Below, in pieces: positions 1 through 7,362 of a stretch of 64,000 bases of DNA. How positions within the stretch are numbered: the first letter of the stretch is position 1; each line of letters starts with the position of its first letter. Location: assembly GCF_014193695.1 (NCBI RefSeq), contig NZ_JACHZR010000006.1, forward strand, positions 1-64,000. Reading direction: 5' to 3'. The notes under the pieces are model-generated. The model was given only the letters and a program-made list of their open reading frames with translations, was not told the DNA's origin and ran no database searches. Source of the DNA: Rhizobium sp. BK316. GTDB taxonomy: Bacteria; Pseudomonadota; Alphaproteobacteria; Rhizobiales; Rhizobiaceae. Made by a program: the position numbers and the translations under genes.

Positions 1-93
1 CGCTGCCGTCAGAGACGTCTTGCCGTGGTCAACGTGGCCGATCGTGCCAATGTTGACGTGCGGCTTGTTGCGCTCAAACTTACTCTTTGCCAT
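1..93 (-). CDS. tuf: Elongation factor Tu, N-terminal end only (host gene)
   Basis: This is the first 31 codons of EF-Tu, the GTPase that brings aminoacyl-tRNA to the ribosome. The start ATG is at 93 and the gene leaves the window at base 1. The translation begins [19 protein letters not shown] and carries the P-loop GHVDHGKT, so the identification is firm although only the N-terminus is present. It marks host chromosome to the left of the prophage. Confidence 0.97.
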
Positions 94-443
94 TTGAATG
101 CTTCCTGTGGACGTAAAATGGGTGACCCCGGCGAACCGGTTTAGTGCCGCCGTTTAAGGCTTTCGGCGAAATTGCGCAAGACTTAATTACAGACGCCATT
201 CTTGGCGTGTGGCCGGATATGGGAGATAATTTGCAACCCACAAGACGATTCGCCTGCCGCCTCCCCAAAATCCCTGAAATTTCAGACAAAAATCGAAAGA
301 AGGGCGGGCTCGCGTCTTCACCGACCCTGGTCGTGACTGCAAATTCCGCAATCGTCGCGCAAGCATCATATGGTGTCGGCAATGCAGAACCTTCCGGCCC
401 AGACGCAAAGCACTACGACAGGTCTTCTATGAAGGGGAACAGA
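94..443. other. Host intergenic region between tuf and the tRNA-Gly remnant
   Basis: About 350 bases without a recognisable gene. The short ORFs here resemble no family I know and overlap one another on both strands. The tuf promoter and leader, read leftward, should lie here, but I could not pick out a convincing -35/-10 pair. Confidence 0.6.
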
Positions 444-490
444 TGGAGCGGGTAGCGGGAATCGAACCCGCGTATTCAGCTTGGAAGGCT
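444..490 (-). other. Prophage attachment site: 3' half of tRNA-Gly(TCC)
   Basis: On the minus strand this reads as anticodon loop CTTCCAA (anticodon TCC at 485-483), variable region, a T arm containing GGGTTCGATTCCC, the acceptor strand TACCCGCT and an encoded CCA at 444-446. Right of base 490 the D arm and the 5' acceptor strand (a GCGGGTA-like sequence would be needed) are absent, so the gene is cut just 5' of the anticodon. Phages that integrate in tRNA genes usually carry a copy of the 3' part and restore the gene at the other end. I therefore read 444-490 as the att core on the host side, with the intact tRNA beyond base 64000. Confidence 0.85.
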
Positions 491-630
491 TTCAGATTAT
501 CTAGGCTTTATAATATAGGCGTGTCACTCTGTTTCTGTGTCGTTCATCTCGGAACATGACGGCGAGACACATTTTGTTCTCGTCATTTCAGAAATCACTT
601 ATGATGGAAACGAGCACAAGGACAACGCCA
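491..630 (+). promoter_or_regulatory. Prophage left-end leader with a possible -10 box
   Basis: This 140-base AT-richer stretch lies between the att core and the first prophage gene. A perfect TATAAT lies at 509-514, but no -35 sits at 17 bases, so a promoter for the 631-2061 operon is only a suggestion. Integrase arm sites could also lie here. Confidence 0.3.
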
Positions 631-837
631 ATGACTGATACAATCGGCAGATTGCGAGAAGCACGGCGCACCTCGGAAGTTCTGGATTTGCTGGAAGAGG
701 CTATCGACAAGATCGAAGGTCTGGAGGCTGATCTAGATAGCGCCGTGGAAGTCGCTTACAAGCGTGGCGCTACGGAATGGGTGCGGCTGAACTATCCAGC
801 GAAGTACGCAAAGCTCAAGGAGCGCAATAATGACTGA
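631..837 (+). CDS. Small hypothetical phage protein, 68 aa
   Basis: Function unknown. It is an acidic, helical protein; the middle (DLLEEAIDKIEGLEADLD) looks like a short coiled coil. I chose ATG 631 because AAGGA sits about 8 bases upstream; upstream in-frame starts at 556 and 601 lack a ribosome site. The end overlaps the next gene by 8 bases, so it is the first gene of a coupled rightward operon (631-2061) next to the att site. Confidence 0.65.
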   Translation: MTDTIGRLREARRTSEVLDLLEEAIDKIEGLEADLDSAVEVAYKRGATEWVRLNYPAKYAKLKERNND

Positions 838-1165
838 TATAGCCCTGACGAAAGAGCAAATGCGCGATTTGCGCGCCATACACGGAAATCCAGGTTGCTA
901 TAGCCGGTGCAAAGAAGACGGCGAACTGATGACACTCGCCAATTTAAGCCTGATACGATGGATCGAAACCGGCGGCTATGAGATAACCAGGAACGGCATT
1001 GCCGCCCTAAACGAACCAAAGAAGGCGCGGCTTGAGCGTGTCGAAGCAGCGCTCCGTGACAATATCCAAGCAGCACTCCCGAAAGGCGTCATAGTGGATT
1101 ACCGGTATGCGGCTTTGGCCGCAATTGCCGCGGCCGAATCTTTCGAGAAAGAGCTCGCCCAATGA
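830..1165 (+). CDS. Hypothetical phage protein, 111 aa
   Basis: Not recognised. The protein is alpha-helical, with a central segment (residues about 35-65) that reads like a winged-helix fold (LIRWIETGGYEIT then NGIAALNE); a DNA-binding role would be a guess. It overlaps its neighbours on both sides by a few bases, which argues that it is translated as part of the operon. Confidence 0.6.
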   Translation: MTDIALTKEQMRDLRAIHGNPGCYSRCKEDGELMTLANLSLIRWIETGGYEITRNGIAALNEPKKARLERVEAALRDNIQAALPKGVIVDYRYAALAAIAAAESFEKELAQ

Positions 1166-1419
1166 CAGACATGGTAACGCGAGTTGCGAGAGCGATCGGG
1201 AAGGTTGCCGATCCGCACACGCCATGGAATGAATGCGGAAGCGGGTTCAAGGAGATTTGTGCGGAATTTGCGCGGGCAGCTATCGAAGCCCTCCGCGAGC
1301 CTACCGAAGAAATGCTTGAGCCTTTTGACGACCTGTATCAGGCTGAGTCTGTATGGGAACTCATGATAAATGGCGCCCTTCGTGAACCGAACGGGGAAGA
1401 TGAGAGGAGTGGGGAATAA
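1162..1419 (+). CDS. Hypothetical phage protein, 85 aa
   Basis: Opens with MTDMVTRVARAI and contains FARAAIEALREPTEEML, a pattern I associate with small accessory proteins in many alphaproteobacterial phages; no function is known to me. Its ATG overlaps the upstream TGA (ATGA), so the start is well placed. Confidence 0.65.
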   Translation: MTDMVTRVARAIGKVADPHTPWNECGSGFKEICAEFARAAIEALREPTEEMLEPFDDLYQAESVWELMINGALREPNGEDERSGE

Positions 1420-1661
1420 TGGAAGTCAAATATGGCGGTGGCACAACGAAATATGGGCCAGGTGTGTCAATAGAATTGACCGGAGATGAGGTCGCTACTG
1501 CGATCGACGCCTACCTTGTCGCGCATGGTGTTTTCGTCTCTGGGCCTCGAACGATAACGGCCAATGGTGATTTATGCGAAGATGGGCAGGTATATGTCGA
1601 TCCAGGCGGTTTCGTGATTTATAACGGAAATAAATTTTCTGGCAGAGGTCCGGGTTATTGA
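1419..1661 (+). CDS. Hypothetical protein, 80 aa
   Basis: Gly/Tyr-rich small protein. The second half (GDLCEDGQVYVDPGGFVIYNG) looks like a compact beta structure. No family recognised. It starts on the last base of the upstream stop codon and is followed by a TGATG overlap with the next gene. Confidence 0.6.
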   Translation: MEVKYGGGTTKYGPGVSIELTGDEVATAIDAYLVAHGVFVSGPRTITANGDLCEDGQVYVDPGGFVIYNGNKFSGRGPGY

Positions 1662-1771
1662 TGTTCACCCGCCTGAAATGGACGATCTACACCGCCATCG
1701 TCTTTACCGGGTTCATCGGTGTGCTGGCTTGGGAAGGGGTGAAATGGGTATGGGAGGGGATAGTGGGATGA
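1661..1771 (+). CDS. Small single-span membrane protein, 36 aa
   Basis: The peptide has a charged start (MFTRLKWTIY), one hydrophobic segment of about 16 residues (TAIVFTGFIGVLAW) and a Trp-rich end. The start sits in a TGATG overlap with the upstream gene and the end in an ATGA overlap with the downstream gene. That placement is the main reason to call it real. Function unknown. Confidence 0.55.
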   Translation: MFTRLKWTIYTAIVFTGFIGVLAWEGVKWVWEGIVG

Positions 1772-2061
1772 TAGACGATTTTTCACCGGACGCAGCGGAA
1801 TTTCGATGCCTTGTGCCATTCCCCGATCAATCAGAGAACTTTGTCTTGGGATTCGAGGCCGGGATGATTTGGCAAAGAATGGTGAGCGGAGAGACAACCA
1901 TTGGCGGTTTAGACGAAATAGCTACGCATGCTGGGAACATTGCTGTTTTCCAGCGCATGGCTGATGCTCAAGGTTATGATTTAATGACTGATGATGCTGG
2001 CGATGGATGGATAATCGCGACGTTTACCAAGCGTAAAAATCGATTTCGGTTGGTTAAATGA
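1768..2061 (+). CDS. Hypothetical protein, 97 aa, last gene of the left operon
   Basis: The start ATG 1768 overlaps the preceding stop. The sequence has an alpha/beta look, with FVLGFEAGMIWQRM followed by an Asp-rich DDAGDGWIIATF and a basic tail. I recognise no family. It ends 33 bases before the convergent leftward block. Confidence 0.6.
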   Translation: MIDDFSPDAAEFRCLVPFPDQSENFVLGFEAGMIWQRMVSGETTIGGLDEIATHAGNIAVFQRMADAQGYDLMTDDAGDGWIIATFTKRKNRFRLVK

Positions 2062-2094
2062 CGGAATCATGAAGTTTCTGCTTGGCTAAACGCC

Positions 2095-2349
2095 CTATCC
2101 AGCAGACTTCTTGACCCGCAACGAGCGATAAAAATTAATCACGCCGTCCTTTGCAGTAACGGCTTTAATATCGATCCAATCCGGCAGTTCACCGATTTCA
2201 TGAAGCTCCGTAAGAGCATGAGCTAGATTAGCCTTAATGGCCGACGCCATAGCCTTCTTCTCTTCGGCGGATTTAATCTGCTGTTCCAAGGCCGCGAGTT
2301 CTCTTTCCGCTGCTGCCTTCTGCTTTTTCAGTTCGTCCAGTTTTGCCAT
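2095..2349 (-). CDS. Coiled-coil hypothetical protein, 84 aa
   Basis: Residues 1-45 are a strongly charged heptad-like coiled coil (LDELKKQKAAAERELAAL); the C-terminal part is a small globular segment. It is the last gene of the leftward late block, just beyond the esterase and the membrane protein. A structural or lysis-accessory role is possible but unproven. Confidence 0.6.
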   Translation of the reverse strand: MAKLDELKKQKAAAERELAALEQQIKSAEEKKAMASAIKANLAHALTELHEIGELPDWIDIKAVTAKDGVINFYRSLRVKKSAG

Positions 2350-2412
2350 TGGTGTACCCCCGATTGGTTGATGGTCGGGCGCATGTGATGGCGGAAGCTA
2401 GGGATTGTCAAC

Positions 2413-2745
2413 TTATTTGCCGAGCGCGGTAAAGAAAGCCTTCACCTGATCCCCAAATGTCGCGACTAACCCACCCCCTGTAATAGCCGCCCCTACCGCT
2501 ACACCGGCAAGCCATCCCCTACCCTGCTTGCGCATGGTATCGATGATCTCCGCGGCTTCCTCTCCCTTTGCGATTCTCGGTTCAAGGCTTTCAATCGTTC
2601 CCTTGAGTTCGGTAATGACCTGGGTCAGGGCGTGGATGGATTCCGACCGTTCTTTTCCGTCTTCGAGCAAGCGCTTTACATCAGATTTGAGAGAACCGAT
2701 GTCACCGGACAGTTCGAACAGTTTGACTTCAGCTTCGGTCATCAT
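2413..2745 (-). CDS. Coiled-coil protein with C-terminal membrane segment, 110 aa
   Basis: The N-terminal two thirds form a helical coiled coil (SLKSDVKRLLEDGKERSE). Residues about 76-95 form a glycine-rich hydrophobic segment (WLAGVAVGAAITGGGLVATF). This layout resembles the DUF1515-type proteins of rhizobial phages. Its position near the lysis genes would fit an auxiliary holin or membrane anchor, but this is inference. ATG codons at 2745 and 2742 are both possible. Confidence 0.6.
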   Translation of the reverse strand: MMTEAEVKLFELSGDIGSLKSDVKRLLEDGKERSESIHALTQVITELKGTIESLEPRIAKGEEAAEIIDTMRKQGRGWLAGVAVGAAITGGGLVATFGDQVKAFFTALGK

Positions 2746-2825
2746 GGGCTTTCGGGGGGATGGGAGAGGAGGAAAAACCGCCGCTAGTGGGCGACGGTGG
2801 GTGTCAGACGATGGGGCGGCGAGGA

Positions 2826-4004
2826 TCAGGCAGTTAACATCGGCTGCGCATTGAAATTGGCCATTTTGTTATAGCCCTGCGCTGTTGGGTGAATACCATC
2901 GACATTGATATCGCCGTTTGCGGAAGCGGTAGCGTAATCGCCAAGGCCTGCCGGTGGTGCGAGTTGAAGATCAACGAGTGGAGTATTGAGCGTTACAGCC
3001 AAACCTTGAATATAGCCACGGAAGGCCGCCTGGTTGGCTGTTGCGCTGCGCGGGTTCGGCACATTAAGGACCACGTCTCCGCTCAATCTGGCGGTATTGA
3101 CAAGAGTCGTTACGTTTGCCTCGAACGTCGCCTGCGGTGTGGTCGGGTAATCGTTGATGCCGATATTCAGGATCATCAGATCCGGCTGCATGAACTGGAT
3201 CATGTTCAGCGTGCGATAATTCGCTGTCGTCACCACCAAATCCGTAGATTTCGCCGATGCCCAACCGCAGTTATAGATGAGGAATTCCTTGTTCTGGCTG
3301 TCGTAGACCTCGACAGAGCTGACATAGATGTTCGTTCCAGAATTGCGCAGGATTTCAACGGACGTGTGCGCCCCACGAGGAACCGTGATCGTAGCTCTTT
3401 GAGGTGTCCCGGTTACGCCGCCGCCGGCCGTGGGGGAGAAACTGCCAACAGCAACCGCACCGCCATCGATGAAAACAGAGCAGTTCCCAGCGGCGATGTT
3501 GATGTAGACGATCTCGATCGTATCCCACGTGCCTGAGAACGTCTTCACCCACCGATCTACTGTGGTGCTTCCGGCGCGGATCAAGCCGGCGCCGATAGAT
3601 GATGCAGTCTGAATAGCCCACCCCACACCAGAACCGAAAGAATTTCGTGTGTCGTATGCGGTATAAGCAGACAGCGAAGCGCTGTTCCCATCACCCATAG
3701 AGCATGATCGAGCAGGAAGCCCATGGCTGGTCAGATAAGCTGCTAGATCAGCAGGGTAAGAAAGAGGAAAGGCACCATCAAGCGTACCGTTGGTCAGGGC
3801 GCCAAAACCTGCCGTGGTAGAGTCTCCTATGTTTAAGGCGCGGCCGAACCGGGTTCCAGCCAATACCGCAGCGCGAGCAGCCTTGTACTTCGCCATATTG
3901 TTGACCCCACCGCCCCGAGCAAGGGCGAATCCCTGCGGTCCAAGAGAAGAAATCGCGGTATTAGGGCCGCGCAGCGATGTAAGTTTGGTATCGATACCGA
4001 CCAT
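2826..4004 (-). CDS. SGNH/GDSL-type esterase, probable virion-associated deacetylase
   Basis: This is a 392-aa SGNH hydrolase. Block I is NIGDST with the nucleophile Ser at residue 62, block III is NIGIND near residue 281, and block V is DGIHP with Asp369 and His372. These are the family's catalytic positions. A beta-sandwich-like insert (about 150-250) separates blocks I and III. Phage SGNH proteins of this kind usually remove acetyl groups from surface polysaccharide. The gene lies downstream of lysis and fibre genes and a second SGNH gene is at 7355-8182. GGAAGA precedes the ATG. No signal peptide is seen, which fits a virion protein. Confidence 0.8.
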   Translation of the reverse strand: MVGIDTKLTSLRGPNTAISSLGPQGFALARGGGVNNMAKYKAARAAVLAGTRFGRALNIGDSTTAGFGALTNGTLDGAFPLSYPADLAAYLTSHGLPARSCSMGDGNSASLSAYTAYDTRNSFGSGVGWAIQTASSIGAGLIRAGSTTVDRWVKTFSGTWDTIEIVYINIAAGNCSVFIDGGAVAVGSFSPTAGGGVTGTPQRATITVPRGAHTSVEILRNSGTNIYVSSVEVYDSQNKEFLIYNCGWASAKSTDLVVTTANYRTLNMIQFMQPDLMILNIGINDYPTTPQATFEANVTTLVNTARLSGDVVLNVPNPRSATANQAAFRGYIQGLAVTLNTPLVDLQLAPPAGLGDYATASANGDINVDGIHPTAQGYNKMANFNAQPMLTA

Positions 4005-4016
4005 GCGCGTCTTCCC

Positions 4017-4340
4017 TTAAGCGGCGGAGGCGTTGACCTTGAAGCCTTCTTTGGCCGCGATATCGCGAAGCTCGTTGGCGGCTAGGTGCGCTCGTGCATT
4101 GTTTGCATTGGTTGAGACCGCCACTGTCGAGTCTGGCGCGATGCCGGCGGCGACATACACTTCAGCCGCAGTAGGAGCGCTGATGCGGAAGATCAGATTG
4201 CCATTGAACGGACCAACTGGGGCCGCTTGCGTGGTAGTTCCGGGGACAGCAATCGTCTCCGACCAGATGACCGAAAAGAGGGTCGAATTGCCGTAAACGA
4301 TAGACGTACCGCATTCGACATGGACGCCGGTAAGGGCCAT
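4017..4340 (-). CDS. Hypothetical virion protein, 107 aa
   Basis: A Thr/Ala-rich, beta-strand-rich protein with VEVYVAAGIAPDST-like strands and a C-terminal helix. It is preceded by a clear AGGAGA ribosome site. No signal peptide and no enzyme motif. Its place between spanin and esterase genes suggests a small structural or fibre-associated protein. Confidence 0.55.
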   Translation of the reverse strand: MALTGVHVECGTSIVYGNSTLFSVIWSETIAVPGTTTQAAPVGPFNGNLIFRISAPTAAEVYVAAGIAPDSTVAVSTNANNARAHLAANELRDIAAKEGFKVNASAA

Positions 4341-4378
4341 GGTGGTATTCTCCTGTTGATGTTTGGGTTAGTTGGTGG

Positions 4379-4720
4379 TTAGTGAGTCGTTTCAGTCTTG
4401 GACAAGGCCGCCCCGTATTTCTTCCTGACGGAGTCGTAAAAAGCCCCACACAGCCCCGTACGCGCGTTTTGTGCTCTGGCCGCTGTCACCCACCGGACAT
4501 AGATGCCAAACCACTCAGCGCCTTCCATTAAGCCGATTATGGGCATTTTCTCGCGACACTTTTCCGGAAGTTCAGGAAGCGCGACCGGAGCCTGCGCGAT
4601 AGCCGCCTTAATTGCCGCACCCTGTCTCCGCTCATTGAGCGTTGAGCACCCTGTTAATGCGCTCAATGTCATCGCGAGTAACAACCGACCCGCCACGGTT
4701 CTCCGAGATGGCTTTCTCAT
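4379..4720 (-). CDS. Rz1-like outer-membrane spanin lipoprotein
   Basis: The 113-aa product has a lipoprotein signal: a basic start (MRKPSRRTVAGR), a hydrophobic stretch and the lipobox LTGC, with the lipidated Cys about 25 residues in. Its 5' end overlaps the upstream Rz-like gene by 89 bases in another reading frame, the classic overlapping Rz/Rz1 arrangement. The outer spanin joins the inner spanin to fuse inner and outer membranes in the last step of lysis. The C-terminal domain is longer than a typical short proline-rich Rz1, so identification rests on lipobox and position. Confidence 0.7.
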   Translation of the reverse strand: MRKPSRRTVAGRLLLAMTLSALTGCSTLNERRQGAAIKAAIAQAPVALPELPEKCREKMPIIGLMEGAEWFGIYVRWVTAARAQNARTGLCGAFYDSVRKKYGAALSKTETTH

Positions 4721-4997
4721 CTGCGGCTTGCCTCTTTTGGAAATCGATATCGAGTTGTTCAGCGGCCTTGTCGGCCTGTTCCCGGATCTGTTGTCCGAGG
4801 TAGAGGTCATGCTGGAGCTTCTTCACGATGGCGTCGGAAGCGTCCTTTTCCGATTGGAGGACATAGCCCTTGAGAATCGCTTTATTGTGCTGATGCAGCC
4901 AGAGACGGAACGCGCCAACGATAGCCAGAACAAGCAGGATGGAGCCGACAATCCGGAATACCCATTTGCCAAGAGGCGTAGCGAGGAAAGCGGGCAT
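4632..4997 (-). CDS. Rz-like inner-membrane spanin
   Basis: A 121-aa protein with one N-terminal transmembrane helix (VFRIVGSILLVLAIVGAFRL) and a long periplasmic coiled coil (LQSEKDASDAIVKKLQHDL onward). This is the layout of Rz inner spanins. ATG 4997 overlaps the stop of the endolysin gene (ATGA). The lipoprotein gene 4379-4720 starts inside it in another frame. Confidence 0.75.
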   Translation of the reverse strand: MPAFLATPLGKWVFRIVGSILLVLAIVGAFRLWLHQHNKAILKGYVLQSEKDASDAIVKKLQHDLYLGQQIREQADKAAEQLDIDFQKRQAADEKAISENRGGSVVTRDDIERINRVLNAQ

Positions 4998-5596
4998 CAG
5001 AGGCCGCTCATGCACATCTCGCCATCCCCAATTCGGGAGGCGTCGCCCATACCGCGGCGCTTGACCAGGCCGTCATATGTCCTGCCGCCCGACTTGATGT
5101 AGAGGGTGGCATAGCCGCAACTCGCCTTGTAGTCAGGCGTTTTCTTCAGCTTAACAGCCGTCTTGACGACTTGGATTGCTGTTGAATTGCACGTTGCGCC
5201 GGGGCCAATGTTCCACGACAGATCAAGCATCGCGCCGCGCCATCCAAGCGGGTGATTATCCCAATCTGGAACGCACGCAACGAGCTTCGGGCGGTAATCG
5301 CGCTCCATCTTGACGGCAACACGCTTGTCGCAACCTTCATTAGTTTCGACTTGGCCCGGTTTTACATCTGTTGTATCGCCATCGCAGATCGTCCAGCGAT
5401 CCGGATTCGGAAGCGTGTCGAGATAGGCGACAAGTCGGCGCCCCTCCCAAGGGCCGGTCAGGTACTTGATGGCAAGCGCGGTATCGTCATGGACTTTGTA
5501 GCCGGACGGCAGCGTAGCCCACCCGCCAACCGCCATTGCGACGATGGAGGCAATAGCTGCGGAAGCGCGCTTGCTGGGCACGAGCTTAATCGGCAT
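4997..5596 (-). CDS. SAR-type endolysin, GH24 lysozyme
   Basis: A 199-aa muramidase that cuts peptidoglycan. Residues 51-76 carry the family core: WEGRRLVAYLD, with catalytic Glu51 and Asp60, then WTICDGDT. This matches the R21/P2-like pattern EG...Y.D...T.C.G.T. The N-terminus has a weakly hydrophobic Ala/Gly-rich segment (ASAAIASIVAMAVGGWA), typical of a signal-anchor-release endolysin that is exported by Sec and freed when the holin depolarises the membrane. ATG 5596 lies inside the upstream holin gene (11-base overlap). Confidence 0.88.
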   Translation of the reverse strand: MPIKLVPSKRASAAIASIVAMAVGGWATLPSGYKVHDDTALAIKYLTGPWEGRRLVAYLDTLPNPDRWTICDGDTTDVKPGQVETNEGCDKRVAVKMERDYRPKLVACVPDWDNHPLGWRGAMLDLSWNIGPGATCNSTAIQVVKTAVKLKKTPDYKASCGYATLYIKSGGRTYDGLVKRRGMGDASRIGDGEMCMSGL

Positions 5597-5798
5597 TGTC
5601 GTCTCCCTTGAGAGTGGGTTGGTGGATGACGTAGGCGAGCGGAGAGACCGCCAGGATGGCGATAGAGGCCCACTTCGGAATCCAGTCATCGATGTACGGA
5701 AGGAAGTACGGAGCGATACTCAGAAGCCCGGAACAGTAGACGCACCACATCGAGTAGGAGCGCGCTAAGCGCCTACGCTTGTTCTTCACAAAGATCAT
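5586..5798 (-). CDS. Holin-like protein, two membrane segments
   Basis: This 70-aa protein has a basic start (FVKNKRRRLARSY) and two hydrophobic helices (about residues 17-34 and 40-58). It immediately precedes and overlaps the endolysin gene, as holins do. It would make the membrane lesions or, with a SAR endolysin, pinholes. I infer the role from topology and position. Confidence 0.7.
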   Translation of the reverse strand: MIFVKNKRRRLARSYSMWCVYCSGLLSIAPYFLPYIDDWIPKWASIAILAVSPLAYVIHQPTLKGDDNAD

Positions 5799-5807
5799 GG
5801 GATCTGC

Positions 5808-5963
5808 CTATTTCCAACGCGATGCGCTAACGATATTCAACGCAATCTCCACCACTTCAGCGTGGGTGAGGTCGCAGAGCTTTTCGCCGCGGAACATGAG
5901 TTCGTAGAGGGTCTTGGTGCCGTTCTTGGAGACACGGACATATGCAGGGGGGAGATCGCTCAT
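5808..5963 (-). CDS. Small hypothetical protein, 51 aa
   Basis: Starts at ATG 5963, which overlaps the upstream stop (ATGA). The sequence DLTHAEVVEIALNIVSA suggests a small helical domain. No family known to me. It is coupled between the HTH protein and the holin. Confidence 0.5.
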   Translation of the reverse strand: MSDLPPAYVRVSKNGTKTLYELMFRGEKLCDLTHAEVVEIALNIVSASRWK

Positions 5964-6379
5964 GCGACGAATGCCCTCCTCGTTATCGGCTTCAGATGGA
6001 TATGACGGCGGCTGTGCTCGCCCTCCCTGGTTTTCACCCATCGGGCAATCTCCCGCCCATCGGCACCGATGAACGCCGAAACACCCTTGATCCGATGCCC
6101 GTCAGGCGGCTTGAACGTCGGCCCCTTCTCTGGCTTCTGCTCCACTGTTGTCCCGCGAGGTCCGGTCTGGATTCGGGTGACTTCGAAACCCGGCATGATG
6201 TCGGATTCGGATGCAGGAGAAAGAAACCCCCTCCTTGCGGCAACCTTCAGTTGGCTTTGTATCGTTGTCCTTGGCCGGTCGAGAGCCAATGCTGTCTGTA
6301 CTTTGTTCATCCCGGTCGAAAGATAGACGGATACAAGTTCCGCCAACTCCTCATCAGAGAGCGGGGATGCAAAGGACAT
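5960..6379 (-). CDS. Helix-turn-helix phage protein, apparently lacking its usual C-terminal domain
   Basis: Residues 8-50 read as a helix-turn-helix (SVYLSTGMNKVQTALALD), followed by a beta segment ending GVSAFIGADGREIARWVKT. In related phage proteins I recall this N-terminal part followed by a calcineurin-like metallophosphoesterase domain. Here only about 20 residues follow, so it is either a stand-alone version or a remnant. It is the first gene of the leftward lysis group, beside the divergent methyltransferase, so it may regulate late or cargo genes (inference). Confidence 0.55.
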   Translation of the reverse strand: MSFASPLSDEELAELVSVYLSTGMNKVQTALALDRPRTTIQSQLKVAARRGFLSPASESDIMPGFEVTRIQTGPRGTTVEQKPEKGPTFKPPDGHRIKGVSAFIGADGREIARWVKTREGEHSRRHIHLKPITRRAFVA

Positions 6380-6480
6380 GGGTCCACTTTCATTATTGCC
6401 GGGGAATTGTATTGACCCTCATCCAAGGGCGCGTGGGTTGCATCCTGGCTGCAGACTGCGTATGGAATGCAGAAACAACC

Positions 6481-7362
6481 GTGGGGGATGGTTCTTTGAT
6501 AAATTCACTCAAGCGTGCCGTGCAGAAATCGATCAGTAACATCGGGATTGAAGTTCGGCGCCTGGAAGATCCGTATCGGCTTCATGTCTATGAAAAGCTG
6601 TTCGACAAGCAGACGCTTGCCCGTCGGCCGTTTTACAACATCGGCGCGGCAAACTTTAAGCACCCGTACTGGACGAGCGTCGATTACGATTCAGATTGGT
6701 ACGGGCGAAACCGCGATATCGTGCATTACGACCTTATGGCGATAGAGCCTCTTCCGATCGGTGACGGACAGGCCCATATCATCTACACATCGCACACGAT
6801 CGAGCATGTAACCGATAAGGCCGTGGCAAATCTATTCCGGGAAGCCTACCGCGTTCTTGCACCTGGCGGGGTCTGCCGCGTCACTACCGGCCCCGATGCT
6901 GAAACCGACTATCGCGCCCTCATGGCTGGCGATGACGATTGGTTCTACTGGGATCAATGGTACGACAAGCCGGAAGCATACTCGTCATTCCTACGGGCTC
7001 CGGCGACCAGTGCCCCTCTCGAAGAGAGATGGCTGCACCATGTCGCTTCACAGCTAGCTCCTAATCAGGTGGAAGACCACAAGAAGATCACGGCTGCTGA
7101 GGTGCGTGCGCTGTTTGCCGAGAAAGGCTTCGAAGGCACGCTCGACTATCTTGCCAGCCTCGTCTCCTTCAATCCTCAGAAGCCAGGCAACCACGTCTCC
7201 TGGTGGACGCATGGCAAGGTTGAACGATTCCTGAGAGACGCCGGCTTCACGACTGTTTACCGATCAGGATATAGACAGTCCGTTTCTCCACTTATGCGGC
7301 AATCAAACCTGTTCGATTCGACGCATCCACAAATGTCTATCTACGTGGAGGCGATCAAATGA
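6481..7362 (+). CDS. SAM-dependent class I methyltransferase (cargo gene)
   Basis: About 293 aa. The middle carries a Methyltransf_11-type core: FYNIGAANFKHPYWTSVDYD in the SAM-binding region, then HIIYTSHTIEHV and FREAYRVLAPGGVCRVT, the usual post-motif strand and Leu-Pro-Gly-Gly-like loop. Such enzymes often act on sugars or lipids of cell-surface polymers; the substrate here is unknown. It is the only plus-strand gene between 2.1 and 50 kb, set between lysis and fibre genes, and its 3' end overlaps the tail of the convergent esterase gene by 8 bases. This is typical of a lysogenic-conversion cargo gene. The start is GTG 6481 or TTG 6496; the latter has a better-spaced GGGGA. Confidence 0.72.
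   Translation: MGDGSLINSLKRAVQKSISNIGIEVRRLEDPYRLHVYEKLFDKQTLARRPFYNIGAANFKHPYWTSVDYDSDWYGRNRDIVHYDLMAIEPLPIGDGQAHIIYTSHTIEHVTDKAVANLFREAYRVLAPGGVCRVTTGPDAETDYRALMAGDDDWFYWDQWYDKPEAYSSFLRAPATSAPLEERWLHHVASQLAPNQVEDHKKITAAEVRALFAEKGFEGTLDYLASLVSFNPQKPGNHVSWWTHGKVERFLRDAGFTTVYRSGYRQSVSPLMRQSNLFDSTHPQMSIYVEAIK

Noticed and set aside
444..520. A complete tRNA-Gly gene
   Set aside because: Sequence to the right of 490 cannot form the D arm or the 5' acceptor strand.
2889..3536. A 215-aa plus-strand ORF
   Set aside because: Antisense to the SGNH esterase whose catalytic blocks are intact; no family resemblance.
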